A stretch of DNA of 64,000 nt from DATDAH01 sp963725155 (GTDB lineage Bacteria; Actinomycetota; Acidimicrobiia; Acidimicrobiales; DATDAH01). The notes beneath the pieces are model-generated. The model had not been told where the DNA came from, searched no databases, and saw only the letters and a list, made by a program, of their open reading frames with translations. The stretch spans positions 186,001 through 250,000 of the forward strand of contig CAVRXU010000007.1 in assembly GCA_963725155.1 (NCBI GenBank). The letters run 5' to 3'. Below are positions 38,721 to 47,580 of this stretch, piece after piece (position 1 is the first letter of the stretch; each line of letters starts with the position of its first letter). The position numbers were made by a program, and so were the translations under genes.

Positions 38721-39246
38721 CCCCTGGCTGGTCCTCGTCCCGCTGGTCGCCCTCCTGGCCGGCTGCAGTGGCGACGACGGCGACACCGCCGGCTCGACCG
38801 CGACGGCGACCTCCACCCTGGACCCCGGGGTCACCTTCGAGGACGACGTCACCGTGCCGTCCGGTTCCGGGGCCAGCACCACCGTGCCCCCGTCGGGTGA
38901 GGTCGAGTCCCTGCCCGGCGAGGTGCCTGACCGGTTCCCGCGCCACTTCCCCGTGCCCGACGGCGCCGAGGTCGAGGTCGGCTCGGCCGGTCACGCCGAA
39001 GGCGAGCTCCGCCTGTCCGTCGACTACGCGATCGCCAACGAGGATCCGGCCGCCGTCATGGACTTCTACCGCGACGCCCTCACCGAGGCCGGCTACTCGA
39101 TCCTGCTCGACGACGAGGCCGGCACCGGCCGGGACTACATCGGCACCCTGGTCTTCGAGACCGACACCTACGTGGGCAACGTCCTGGTCTCCGCCGACGG
39201 TCGTCGCGACGTGCTCCTGAGCCTCACCGCCACCCTGCCCGACTGA
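38707..39246 (+). CDS. Lipoprotein of unknown function
   Basis: The 179-residue protein has a lipoprotein signal peptide ending LVALLAGC (Cys near residue 20) and a Thr/Ser/Asp-rich linker to about residue 60. A compact domain then begins RFPRHFPVPDGAEVEVG and contains MDFYRDALTEAGY. No catalytic motif is visible. The ATG lies inside the end of gcvP in another frame, suggesting co-transcription with the glycine cleavage genes. Confidence 0.7.
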
Positions 39247-39344
39247 CCCACGCTCGGGCTGGGGGATCGACACCGATGGCAACCACGGGGCGTTGGGGGC
39301 GTGTCTGGTGGGGCCGGGGGCGGTCGGTCCGGTGGGTTGGGTGG

Positions 39345-40634
39345 TCATGGCCCCGTTTGGGGCTGGGTTCTTCGTTGGTCTCCGTCGATTGGCCTTTCGG
39401 ATGGTGGGTCGTTCTGGTGGTTGGTCTTCCAGCGGTTGTGCGTGCCGCAGAGGGGTTGGCCGTTGTCGGTGTCGGTGGCTCCGCCGTGTTGGTGCTCGAC
39501 GATGTGGTCGGTCTGGAGGCGGGTGCCGGTGCGGTCACAGCCGTAGGGGTGACAGCAGCGCCGGTACTTGGCCCGTAAGGCGTCGGCCTGAGGTTTGGTG
39601 AAGAGGCGGCGGGCGGGGCCGTAGCGGAGGATCTCGCCGTGGGGGTCATAGAGGATCCCGCGCACCATCCCGGTGAGCAGGGCCAGGATCAAGGTGTTGA
39701 CGGTGATCACGGTGCCGTCGTCGAGCTCGTGGATCGACCCCTCGGGGATCTCGAGTTGTTCGAGGTCCTCGATGGTTGCCTCCTCGTCGAGGAGCACAGC
39801 CAGGAGTCGGCCGACGAGCTCGGCGGAGCCGTGGACGACGAGGGTGAAGGTGGAGGGCCCGAGGTCGGCGCCGGCATAGGCGGCGGAACGCTCGGCCATC
39901 TGTTCCATGGCGTCGACGCGGCGTTGACGGGTGGTGCGGGCCAGTTCGGAGGCCAGCGGCCGGCGGCCGAGCCGGTCGCGGGCTTCGGCCACGTCCTTGC
40001 CGTATTCGACCTCCATGAGGCGTTCCAGTTCGTTCTGCCAGACGGTGAAGGCGATGGCGGGCATCCATGCGTCGATCTTGCCGTCACCGTCCAGCGTCCT
40101 CGATGAGGAGCCGTAGCGGTCCTCGTAGCGCTGCTGTTCACGCTCGTCGGCGTCCCGGGGCCCGACTTGGTGGATGAAGTAGGTGACCAGCTCGGCGAAG
40201 TCCGAGAACCGTCGGATCACCGCGGCGTCCACCAGGGCTTCCTCGGCCATGGCGAAGACGTCGTCGCCGACATCGCGGCGGGCCTTGTCCAACACGTCGA
40301 CGTGGCGTGAAGTGATCGCTCCGTCGGCCAAAGCCCGGTCGGCATGGGGCATGGTGCGGACCCGTCGGGCCAGACGGCGGCGGAGGGCGGCGGGGTCGCC
40401 ATGGTCCCGGCTGTGATGCTGGAGCCAACCGATGCAGGAGGCGTGACCCTCCACGGCGTGTTCCTTGGTCGCCTCGAAGGCGGTGATGACCGTGCAGTCC
40501 AGGGCATCGAACTTGTTCCGCATCCGCGACACCGCCAACAACGCTTCGGCCTTGGCTTTACCGGGCAGGCCGTGGAAGTTCGCCTTGTTGGCCACATCGA
40601 GGTAGTGCTCCAGGTCAGCGAGCTCGCTGGTCAC
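39345..40634 (-). CDS. DUF222 protein with C-terminal HNH endonuclease domain
   Basis: The 429-residue protein has a helical DUF222 region (about 1-330) and an HNH nuclease at the C-terminus. In that domain CCHPYGCDRTGTRLQTDHI gives the first His and a zinc Cys pair, and LCGTHNRWKTNHQ completes the motif. Such 13E12-like families are abundant and variable in actinobacterial genomes and are often mobile or repeated. The GTG start at 40634 has a strong GGAGGAGG ribosome binding site 12-18 nt upstream. The biological role is unknown. Confidence 0.85.
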   Translation of the reverse strand: MTSELADLEHYLDVANKANFHGLPGKAKAEALLAVSRMRNKFDALDCTVITAFEATKEHAVEGHASCIGWLQHHSRDHGDPAALRRRLARRVRTMPHADRALADGAITSRHVDVLDKARRDVGDDVFAMAEEALVDAAVIRRFSDFAELVTYFIHQVGPRDADEREQQRYEDRYGSSSRTLDGDGKIDAWMPAIAFTVWQNELERLMEVEYGKDVAEARDRLGRRPLASELARTTRQRRVDAMEQMAERSAAYAGADLGPSTFTLVVHGSAELVGRLLAVLLDEEATIEDLEQLEIPEGSIHELDDGTVITVNTLILALLTGMVRGILYDPHGEILRYGPARRLFTKPQADALRAKYRRCCHPYGCDRTGTRLQTDHIVEHQHGGATDTDNGQPLCGTHNRWKTNHQNDPPSERPIDGDQRRTQPQTGP

Positions 40635-40777
40635 CGGGCACCACCTCCTCCGAAAGATGACTGTCGAACTGGTGTACCCCGACCCTACCCAGGGGGTGTG
40701 ACACGCAAAGGCGACTTCCAGACGATCTCGGAAGAATTTTGTTGCGATACTCGACGGCTCGGATCCGAGGAGGCGTG

Positions 40778-41176
40778 ATGACCGATGTCGAGGTGGTCGA
40801 GGCGATCTACGGGGCCATGGCGGAGCGGGACTTCGACCGGTTGTTCGAGCTGGTGGACGAGTCTGTGATCATCACCCAGGACGCCCGCCTGCCATGGGGC
40901 GGCCGCCATGTCGGCCACGAGGGGCTCGGCGAGTTCGCCGTCAAGCTGACGGGCACGATCGACTCGGCCGTCACCATCGAGGCCCTGTTCGCGGCGGACG
41001 ACGAGGTGATCCAGGCTGGTCGTACCAGGGGGACCGTGGTGGCCACGGGCGTCCCCTTCGATGTGGCCGAGGTCCATCGCTGGACCATCCGCGACGGCAA
41101 GGCGACCACCGCCCACTTCGCCATCGACACGGCGGCCATGCTCGCGGTTTTGGCGACAGGGGAGTCCGGGGACTGA
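40778..41176 (+). CDS. SnoaL-like ketosteroid-isomerase-fold protein
   Basis: The 132-residue protein fits the NTF2/SnoaL fold: VVEAIYGAMAERDFDRLFELVDESV, a central WGGRHVGHEGLGEF, and VHRWTIRDGKATTAHF near the end. These small alpha+beta proteins are isomerases, hydrolases or ligand binders; nothing here points to one substrate. I chose ATG 40778 because GAGGAGG lies 6-12 nt before it. The frame extends upstream only through the promoter region. Confidence 0.78.
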   Translation: MTDVEVVEAIYGAMAERDFDRLFELVDESVIITQDARLPWGGRHVGHEGLGEFAVKLTGTIDSAVTIEALFAADDEVIQAGRTRGTVVATGVPFDVAEVHRWTIRDGKATTAHFAIDTAAMLAVLATGESGD

Positions 41177-41203
41177 AACCCGTCGCTGCGAAGGTCCGCA
41201 CCG

Positions 41204-41917
41204 TCAGCTCCGGGGTGCCCGCTCGGCCAGTGCCGGTATGGCCGCCAGCTGGTCGTCATCGAGCTCCGACCAGTCGATGCGGCCCACGCGGCGCCGGGCT
41301 CCGGTCCGCACCACCTCGTCGGGTGTCACGATCACGTCGACGGGGAAGTCGTGGTTGGTGTCGGGCAGATCCTCGTCCAGGACCTGGACGGCGTGCACCG
41401 TGGTCACGATCACGGTGGTGTCGTCGATGATCCCGGCTTCACAGCCGAGGGCGTACTCCAGGTCGCTGTAACCGCCACCCTTGCCGATGCGGACGCCGGC
41501 CCGGTTCACGGCGACCGTGCCGCAGACGATCAGATCGACGTGACCGATCTCCTCCACGGCCGTCGGCACCCCGTGCACCGACGACCCCTTGATGGACGCC
41601 GCCGCCCGGGGTTTCACCTCCAGGCGATCGGGGTCGAGGAGCAGGAACGGCTGCGCGTCGCGGAGGCGGGGCACGGCCAGGTAGAGCAGCTTCCCGTCGG
41701 CCAACGCCCGCGTCCTGACCGGCAGCTGCGGCATGTCCGGGTTGGCCTTCACCGTGACGGCCGCCCGCCACTCGTCGAGCTCGGCCAAGGCGCGGGCGGC
41801 GCCGGCGGCGCCGGTGAAGTTGGGGATCCGGCCTTTGGCTCCGGGAAAGCCGACCACGCCGGCCTCGGTCATCCGGGCCCAGACCCGCTCCCGAACGGCC
41901 TGCTTCTCGTCGTTCAT
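41204..41917 (-). CDS. 5-formyltetrahydrofolate cyclo-ligase family protein
   Basis: The 237-residue protein has the family motif GVRIGKGGGYSDLEYAL, the phosphate-binding glycine loop, and the N-terminal KQAVRERVWARM and TVKANPDMPQ segments. The length is nearer the longer MTHFS-like branch found in actinobacteria than the short E. coli type. The enzyme would return 5-formyl-THF to the methenyl pool with ATP, which complements the one-carbon flux from the glycine cleavage genes 3 kb away. ATG 41917 overlaps the stop of the upstream kinase-like gene. Confidence 0.82.
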   Translation of the reverse strand: MNDEKQAVRERVWARMTEAGVVGFPGAKGRIPNFTGAAGAARALAELDEWRAAVTVKANPDMPQLPVRTRALADGKLLYLAVPRLRDAQPFLLLDPDRLEVKPRAAASIKGSSVHGVPTAVEEIGHVDLIVCGTVAVNRAGVRIGKGGGYSDLEYALGCEAGIIDDTTVIVTTVHAVQVLDEDLPDTNHDFPVDVIVTPDEVVRTGARRRVGRIDWSELDDDQLAAIPALAERAPRS

Positions 41918-42453
41918 CGGTCATCGACCTCGTACCGCAGACGCCCGGCGGCCAGGGCGGCCACGATCGTGTCGGCCACCGCCTCTGGACGGGGATCGGG
42001 GTCGACGACGACGTGGCTGGGGTCGACCGCGGCCCGAGCGAACTCCCGGTGCATCTGGCGCGTCGCCCCCTCATCCGCGAACTGGTGACCGGTGCGACCG
42101 GCGACCTGCTCGACACAGCGGTCCTCGGAGGGCATGAGGACCACGTAGTCGAGGGCCTCGAGGCCCGTGGCCGCGGCAAAGGGGGCCAGGAACCACGGCC
42201 CGAGCACGCCGTCGTAGACGGTGGTGATGCCACCCGCCGCGAACCGACCGGCCGCGGTGGCGGCGGCCTGGATCACGACCTCGTTCTGATCCGCAGACTC
42301 CGGCAGCCAGGGCTCGATCGCGCCGCGGGCCAGGAAGGCGAAGAAGGCGTCCCCTTCCACCAGCGCACTCGGCTCGAAACGCTCGGCCAGGAGCCGGGCC
42401 ACGGTTGACTTCCCCGCACCCGGTGGACCGGTGACGACGAGGAGCGGGGCCAT
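41914..42453 (-). CDS. P-loop ATPase/kinase-like protein
   Basis: The 179-residue protein opens with Walker A GPPGAGKST and has LVEGDAFFAFL, a DXX acceptor-site-like segment, and a Arg-rich lid region. It resembles small metabolite kinases of the shikimate/gluconate kinase and chloramphenicol phosphotransferase type. The phosphoacceptor is unknown. The ATG is at 42453, and the stop overlaps the cyclo-ligase start, so the two form an operon. Confidence 0.75.
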   Translation of the reverse strand: MAPLLVVTGPPGAGKSTVARLLAERFEPSALVEGDAFFAFLARGAIEPWLPESADQNEVVIQAAATAAGRFAAGGITTVYDGVLGPWFLAPFAAATGLEALDYVVLMPSEDRCVEQVAGRTGHQFADEGATRQMHREFARAAVDPSHVVVDPDPRPEAVADTIVAALAAGRLRYEVDDR

Positions 42454-42493
42454 GCGGCCATTCTGGCCGCGGCCCTCGGCCTACCTGGCGGGT

Positions 42494-43990
42494 TCACCAA
42501 CCGCGGTCGTCGCGGTGGAGGCCGTTCTCGCCCAGCCATCCGCCCTTGGGGTAGAGGCACACCTGGTTCTTGCCCTGCCTCTTGGCCCGGCGCACGGCCT
42601 CGTCGGCGTGGTCGAGGGTCTGTTCGGGCAGATCGTTGCCGGCGTGGATGGCCACGCCGGCGCTGAAGCTGCGCTTGGCGCGGCCTGACTCGCGCCAGGC
42701 CCGCAGCAGCCGGTTGGCCACCGGAAGGGCATCGAACTCGGCCTCCCGGGCGATGAAGATGAACTCATCACCCCCAGGGCGGGCGGTGAGGTCGGAGTCC
42801 CGGACGCTGGCCGCCAGGAGGTCGGAGAACTCCCGCAGGTAGCGGTTGCCCTCGGCGTAGCTGAGGTCCTTGTTGATCTTGCCGAAGTCGTCCATGTCGA
42901 TGAAGACGAGGGCGTCACCGGGCGTGAGGCTCTGCACCAGGGCGGTGGCGTGGCGGCTGTTGCCGATGCCCAACTTGTCGTCGCGCCGGAGATCTTCGGA
43001 CAGCTTGCCGATGACCTGGAACTGTTCCAGGGCCGGGCCCGCCTGGGCGGCGAAGAGCACGGCCAGCTGCTGGGTGAACGGGTCGTCGCCGGTCTTGGGC
43101 TGGTGGACGACGACGGCCCCGCCGATCGCGTGCTCGCCCACCAGGGGGATGATCAGCAGCGTGGTGCCGTTCTCGGCGACGAGACGGACTTCCTCGGCAT
43201 TGATGGTGTCGCTGATGAGCTCGGCCAACTCGGCCGACGGAAGGGAGCCCTGGGGGCCGTAGGAGGCAGGAACGAGGTTGCCGTCCTGGTCGGACAGCAC
43301 GACGCTCACGTGCTCACCGTGGAAGACCTCGTGGGCCAGGCGGGCCAGCACGTCGGCGATCTCCTCCAGCGTGCTGCGCCCGACGCGCAGCACCGCCACC
43401 TGGCCGGCCAGGGCCCGGATGTCGGCCTCCCGGCGGCGTTCGATGCGCTGGCCCATGCGCACGCCCGCCAGGGCCCACGCCATCGCCTCGCCGACGAGGG
43501 TGGCGGCGGGCACCACCACGACGACGGCGGCCAGGGGGATCAGGCTCTCGTCGGGCAGGGTCACGGCCACGCCGGCGGCGGCCACGAACGGGGCGGCGAA
43601 GAGGGTCATGCCCCGGGGCTCGGTCAGTCCGATCCAGGTCAGGAGGACGAACCAGGCGGTGGGATAGAAGGCCAGGCTGTCAGGGGCGAGGGAGAGGTCG
43701 GTGAGCCTGTCCAGGCCGACCAGCCCGACCGTCGTGAGGGCGGGGAGCACCCACAGGGCCCGCCGGCCGAGGCGGCTCCACGGCAGGAACCAGGCCACCA
43801 ACGCCACCCCTCCGAGCCCAGCGGCCGCCACCAGGCCGAGGTCGGTGTCCACGCCCGGTGTGTCGATGACCAGGCACAGGCCGGCGAGAGCCAGGGCAAG
43901 ATCGGCCAGAAGGACTGCACCGAGGCGTCCAGCGGCGCGAGCGGTCGTCGGATCAAAGCGAAGGCGACGGTCCTTCATCGGTCCGCCCAC
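42494..43990 (-). CDS. Membrane GAF-GGDEF diguanylate cyclase
   Basis: The protein has 494-498 residues, depending on the use of GTG 43990 or ATG 43978. It has five or six membrane helices (about 20-170), a linker helix, a GAF-like domain (about 205-330) and a GGDEF domain. The active-site loop RPGGDEFIF is intact (near residue 405), so synthesis of cyclic di-GMP is plausible. No RXXD inhibitory site is evident just before it. No EAL domain is present. The gene diverges from the toroid-protein gene at 44108 across 117 bp. Confidence 0.88.
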   Translation of the reverse strand: MGGPMKDRRLRFDPTTARAAGRLGAVLLADLALALAGLCLVIDTPGVDTDLGLVAAAGLGGVALVAWFLPWSRLGRRALWVLPALTTVGLVGLDRLTDLSLAPDSLAFYPTAWFVLLTWIGLTEPRGMTLFAAPFVAAAGVAVTLPDESLIPLAAVVVVVPAATLVGEAMAWALAGVRMGQRIERRREADIRALAGQVAVLRVGRSTLEEIADVLARLAHEVFHGEHVSVVLSDQDGNLVPASYGPQGSLPSAELAELISDTINAEEVRLVAENGTTLLIIPLVGEHAIGGAVVVHQPKTGDDPFTQQLAVLFAAQAGPALEQFQVIGKLSEDLRRDDKLGIGNSRHATALVQSLTPGDALVFIDMDDFGKINKDLSYAEGNRYLREFSDLLAASVRDSDLTARPGGDEFIFIAREAEFDALPVANRLLRAWRESGRAKRSFSAGVAIHAGNDLPEQTLDHADEAVRRAKRQGKNQVCLYPKGGWLGENGLHRDDRGW

Positions 43991-44107
43991 CCCGCCGGGA
44001 GGCTCCGCCCACGACTCATCGTGGTCACAATCCTACAGTCTGTGGTCAAAGCGGACCAGGGTCGTTCCTGCTCCATTCAGTCCTCCGGCGGCCGATGGGC
44101 ACCGGTG

Positions 44108-45223
44108 ATGCGACGCCTCATGGCCGCACTGGCGGCGACCGCATTGGTGGCGCTCGGTCCGGCGGCGGCCACGCTGGCCGCCGCCGAGGGCGCCGACGGC
44201 GGCCCGACCGCGGACGAAGCGGTCACGGCCGCCGAGCGCTGGCTGGGTCGTCAACAGCAGGCCGACGGTGGTTTCGACGGGTTCCTGGCCGGGGCCGGCA
44301 CCCCCGACACCATCCTGGCGTTGGCCGAATCGGCCCAGACCGAGTCGGCCTGGGGGAATCGCCCGGCCCTCGAGCGGGTCGAGAGCGAGGTCTCTGCGGA
44401 TGGTCACACCCCCCTGGACGCCGCCCGCCACATCGCTCGGCACATCGACGACCCCCAGGTGACCGCCCGCCTGATCACCCGGGTCGCCCTCCCCGTCGGC
44501 CTCGAGGCCGGGGACGAGGGCCCACTGGGCGATCTGACCGGTTCGGCGTCGGACTGGCTGGAGGACGACGACACGTCCTTCGCGGCCCGCGTCGAACTGG
44601 CCATCGCCCTGGTCGCCGTCGGGGCGGACCTGCCCGAGGGCCTGATCGACGACGTCCTGGCCGCCCAGCAGGCCAACGGCGGTTGGAACGCCGATGGTGA
44701 CGCCGACGCCGACACCGTCGACCTGGTCACGACCGGCGCCGTGGTGGACCTCTTGGTGCTGGTCGGCAGCGACCCGTCGAGCGGCGCGATCCCCGCGGCC
44801 ATGGCCTTCGTCGGCGACACCCGCGATCGCAGTGGGGCCTGGCCCGACGCCGACGGTGAGCGCTCCGCGGTGGCCACGGCCGGGGCCATCCGGGCCATCC
44901 GGGCCGATGGCCACGACCCCGCGGGCAGCTGCTGGCTGACCGAGGTCGGCGCGGACGCCGACGCCACGGCTCCGGTTCCCGCCCTCATCGCCCTCCAGAA
45001 CGACGACGGCAGCTTCAGCGGTGACAACCCGGTGCGGGCCACCAGCGACGCCGTGCACGCGCTCAGTGGGCGCTGGCTACCCCTGGGCCGGGCGAGCGAC
45101 GCCTGTGCTCCTGAGAGCGGCGGGCTGCCCTTCGCCCCCTCGCTCATCGTGCTGGTCCTCATCGCCGTGGTCGGCGTCGGCGGGGGTGTCCGCATCATGC
45201 GCAGCGGCCAGTCGACGGTCTGA
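44108..45223 (+). CDS. Exported alpha/alpha-toroid protein with C-terminal membrane anchor (putative B12-binding alpha domain)
   Basis: The 371-residue protein has a signal peptide (residues 1-32) and a repeat domain with prenyltransferase/terpene-cyclase-like motifs: WLGRQQQADGGFDGF, QQANGGW, GAWPDADGE and LQNDDGSFSGD. A C-terminal membrane helix (about 345-363) ends in basic residues. The N-terminal 110 residues are clearly paralogous to the toroid-SLH protein at 48998. Transcobalamin and intrinsic factor have this kind of alpha6/alpha6 toroid as their B12-binding alpha domain. With the ECF genes and riboswitch next door I propose a surface B12 binder; binding itself is inference. A TACAGT box lies 68 nt upstream. 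Confidence 0.7.
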   Translation: MRRLMAALAATALVALGPAAATLAAAEGADGGPTADEAVTAAERWLGRQQQADGGFDGFLAGAGTPDTILALAESAQTESAWGNRPALERVESEVSADGHTPLDAARHIARHIDDPQVTARLITRVALPVGLEAGDEGPLGDLTGSASDWLEDDDTSFAARVELAIALVAVGADLPEGLIDDVLAAQQANGGWNADGDADADTVDLVTTGAVVDLLVLVGSDPSSGAIPAAMAFVGDTRDRSGAWPDADGERSAVATAGAIRAIRADGHDPAGSCWLTEVGADADATAPVPALIALQNDDGSFSGDNPVRATSDAVHALSGRWLPLGRASDACAPESGGLPFAPSLIVLVLIAVVGVGGGVRIMRSGQSTV

Positions 45224-46027
45224 GCCGAACTCCTCCGGGCCCACGAGCCGCGGTTCGAAGCGGCGGAACGTGCGCAGCGCGACCCGACCGGTCAGCAGGA
45301 TGAGGGCGGCGTTGGTCAGGGCCGCCGCGGCGTCCCAGGCCAACGAGGTCACCGTGTAGAAGTGCCAGTAGCGCTCGAGGGTGCCGTGGAACCCGAGGCC
45401 CGGTTCCCAGGCCAGTGCCCCCTGGCCCGCCAGGTACGGCCAGAACCAGATGTTCATGATCGCCCCGTACAGGAAACCCCAGACCCACCCGTAGCCGGCC
45501 AGGATGACGACCTCGGCGGGGACGGGCAGGCGGCGGGTGAGGCGTCCGACGAAGCCGGCGCCCGCGCCCATCCAGGCCAAGGCCAGCATCTGGAACGGGA
45601 GCCACGGCCCCATGCCGCCGGTGATGAGGGCGGAGGTGCTCATGGCCCCCAGCCCCAGGAGGAGGCCGAAGCGGGGACCGTAGACCGCTCCGGCGAGGAC
45701 GATCAGGAAGAAGATCCCGGAGCCCCCACCGGGCAGGTCGACGAGGCGGAGCACGCCGGCCATGGCCGAGAGCACGGCGAGTACGGCGATGGTGGCCCCG
45801 GTTGTCGTTCCCCGGCGGACCTCGAGGGCGATGGCCAGCACGGCCAGGAGCCCGACCCCGGCGGCGACGAAGGGGGCGTCGGCGGCGTGGGCCTCGGCGA
45901 ACGCCGTCTCGGCCGGGATCCAGAACGGGTAGAGGAAGGCAGCAAGCCCGACGATCACGAGCAGGAGGTAGAACAGGCTGGCGGGCGGCCCGGCCGGGCG
46001 GGTACGGGGCAGGGGCAGCGCCGTCAT
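45077..46027 (-). CDS. ECF transporter S component (putative cobalamin, CbrT-like)
   Basis: The 316-residue protein has six or more membrane helices (residues 18-275). A central segment, TSALITGGMGPWLPFQMLALAW, split here by its loop, is typical of ECF substrate-binding S components. The last 40 residues are Asp/His-rich and probably disordered. The substrate is not stated by the sequence. Cobalamin is inferred from the riboswitch and the transcobalamin-like neighbours, and CbrT-type S components are known in such contexts. ATG 46027 overlaps the ATPase stop. Its 3' end overlaps the convergent toroid gene by 147 bp, an unusually long tail-to-tail overlap. Confidence 0.78.
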   Translation of the reverse strand: MTALPLPRTRPAGPPASLFYLLLVIVGLAAFLYPFWIPAETAFAEAHAADAPFVAAGVGLLAVLAIALEVRRGTTTGATIAVLAVLSAMAGVLRLVDLPGGGSGIFFLIVLAGAVYGPRFGLLLGLGAMSTSALITGGMGPWLPFQMLALAWMGAGAGFVGRLTRRLPVPAEVVILAGYGWVWGFLYGAIMNIWFWPYLAGQGALAWEPGLGFHGTLERYWHFYTVTSLAWDAAAALTNAALILLTGRVALRTFRRFEPRLVGPEEFGSDRRLAAAHDADTPADADHGDEDQHDERGGEGQPAALRSTGVARPAQG

Positions 46028-47580
46028 CGGCCCAGCACCGTCGCCACCTCGGCGACCGTGAGGTAGGGAGGCAGCACCCGCAGGACCTGCGGGGCGAACA
46101 GCGAGCCGGCCAGGACGTCCCGCGCGGCGCCCGAGGCCACCACGTCCCCGTCGCCGAGGACCACGGCCCGGGTGGCGCAGCGGGCCGCCAGCTCGACGTC
46201 ATGGGTGGCCAGGACCACTGCCCCGCCGCCCGCGGCGTGGTCGGCCACGGCGTGTTCCAGGGCGGCCGCCGACGGGGGGTCGATGCCCCGGGTGGGCTCG
46301 TCCAGGAGCAGCACCTCGGCCCCGCCGACGGCGACCGCCCCGATGGCGACCCGCTGGCGCTGGCCCGCCGACAGCGACCGGGGATGGCGGTCGGCCAGGG
46401 CGGCGAGGCCCAGGCGGTCGAGCCAGGCGTCGACGGCCTCGGGCTCCCGGAGGGCCAACAGGCGCAGGGTGTGCTCCAACTCCGCCCGGACGGTAGGGGC
46501 GAACAGCAGGGCGTTGGGGTCCTGGGGGAGGTAGGCGATGCGGGCCACCGCGTCGACGCGGCCCCCGTCGACCTCGAGGAGGCCGGCCAACGCCCGCAGC
46601 AACGTCGTCTTGCCCGACCCGTTCCGGCCCAGGAGGGCCACGACCTCGCCCCGGCGGACCTCGAGGTCGACGCCCCGCAGCGCCAGGTGCTGGCCGAGGC
46701 GCACCCGGACACCCTTGGCCCCGACCAGGACCTCACCCGTCCCCGGGGTGTCGGCGCGGCCGTCGGGGGCGGGGAGCACGGTGTCCCGGGCCAGGCGGCG
46801 GGCGTCGCGCACGGTCAGCGGGGGTGGGGACCACCCCAGCAGGTGGCCGAGGTGCGTGACGGGCGGCGCGCCGTCGTAATCAGCCAGCAGGGCGGGGACC
46901 GCGTCGGGCCCGCGCAGCCGACCACCGTCGATGCCGACCGCCTGATCGGCCATGGGCGCGGCCCGTTCGAGACGGTGCTCGGCCACCAGGATCGTCGTGC
47001 CCAGGTCGGCGTTCAGCCGGGTCACGGCGGCGAGGACGTCGTCGGCGCCCTGGGGGTCGAGCTCGCTGGTGGGCTCGTCGAGGACGAGGACGTCGGGGCC
47101 GGCGGCCAGGGCGCCGGCTACCGCGGCCCGCTGACGCTCGCCGCCGGAGAGGGTGGTGGGGGAGCGGTGGCGCAGGTGGGCGATGCCCAGGGCGTCGAGC
47201 ACCTCCTCGACGCGGCGGCGCATGGCGGCGGGCTCCATCCCGAGGTTCTCGAGCGAGAAGGCGATGTCGTGCTCCACCTCGTCGACGACGAACTGGGCCT
47301 CGGGATCCTGGTGGACGAAGCCGACCGTGTCCGCCAGGTCACGAGGGCGGTGGTCGCGGGTGCTGCGACCGGCGACGGTGACGGTCCCCTGGAAGTGGCC
47401 GCCGGTGGCGTGGGGGACGAGCCCGTTGACGGCCCGCAGCAGGGTGCTCTTGCCTGAGCCGGACGGCCCGACGACCAGCAGGACGTCGCCGGCGGCGACC
47501 GTCAAGTCGATGTCGACCAGGGCCGGGTCCTCGTCGGCGTAGGCGAAGGCCACGCCGGCGAAGGTGACGACCGCGCTCAC
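46024..47580 (-). CDS. ECF transporter ATPase with two fused ATP-binding domains (EcfA1-A2)
   Basis: The 518-residue protein contains two ABC ATPase domains. The first has Walker A GPSGSGKST, signature LSGGERQR and Walker B LVLDEPTSELDP. The second has GRNGSGKTT, LSAGQRQR and LLLDEPTRGIDP. The first domain has the HQDPEAQFV Q-loop usual for EcfA proteins and the second QDPNALLF. It powers the importer formed with the T and S subunits. GTG 47580 is preceded by AGGAGG. Its ends overlap both neighbouring genes by 4 bp, so T, A and S are translationally coupled. Confidence 0.92.
   Translation of the reverse strand: MSAVVTFAGVAFAYADEDPALVDIDLTVAAGDVLLVVGPSGSGKSTLLRAVNGLVPHATGGHFQGTVTVAGRSTRDHRPRDLADTVGFVHQDPEAQFVVDEVEHDIAFSLENLGMEPAAMRRRVEEVLDALGIAHLRHRSPTTLSGGERQRAAVAGALAAGPDVLVLDEPTSELDPQGADDVLAAVTRLNADLGTTILVAEHRLERAAPMADQAVGIDGGRLRGPDAVPALLADYDGAPPVTHLGHLLGWSPPPLTVRDARRLARDTVLPAPDGRADTPGTGEVLVGAKGVRVRLGQHLALRGVDLEVRRGEVVALLGRNGSGKTTLLRALAGLLEVDGGRVDAVARIAYLPQDPNALLFAPTVRAELEHTLRLLALREPEAVDAWLDRLGLAALADRHPRSLSAGQRQRVAIGAVAVGGAEVLLLDEPTRGIDPPSAAALEHAVADHAAGGGAVVLATHDVELAARCATRAVVLGDGDVVASGAARDVLAGSLFAPQVLRVLPPYLTVAEVATVLGR

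Noticed and set aside
39247..39344. Short open frames in a G-rich gap after the lipoprotein gene
   Set aside because: Translations are low-complexity Gly/Val/Trp strings in the antisense of the HNH gene; no start signals.
39345..40634. DUF222-HNH gene as an intein, transposase or restriction system
   Set aside because: No inverted repeats, methylase or partner gene flank it; it matches a stand-alone actinobacterial family.
43991..44107. Second cobalamin riboswitch before the membrane-anchored toroid gene
   Set aside because: The conserved B12 core and B12 box are absent; only a weak -10-like TACAGT was seen.
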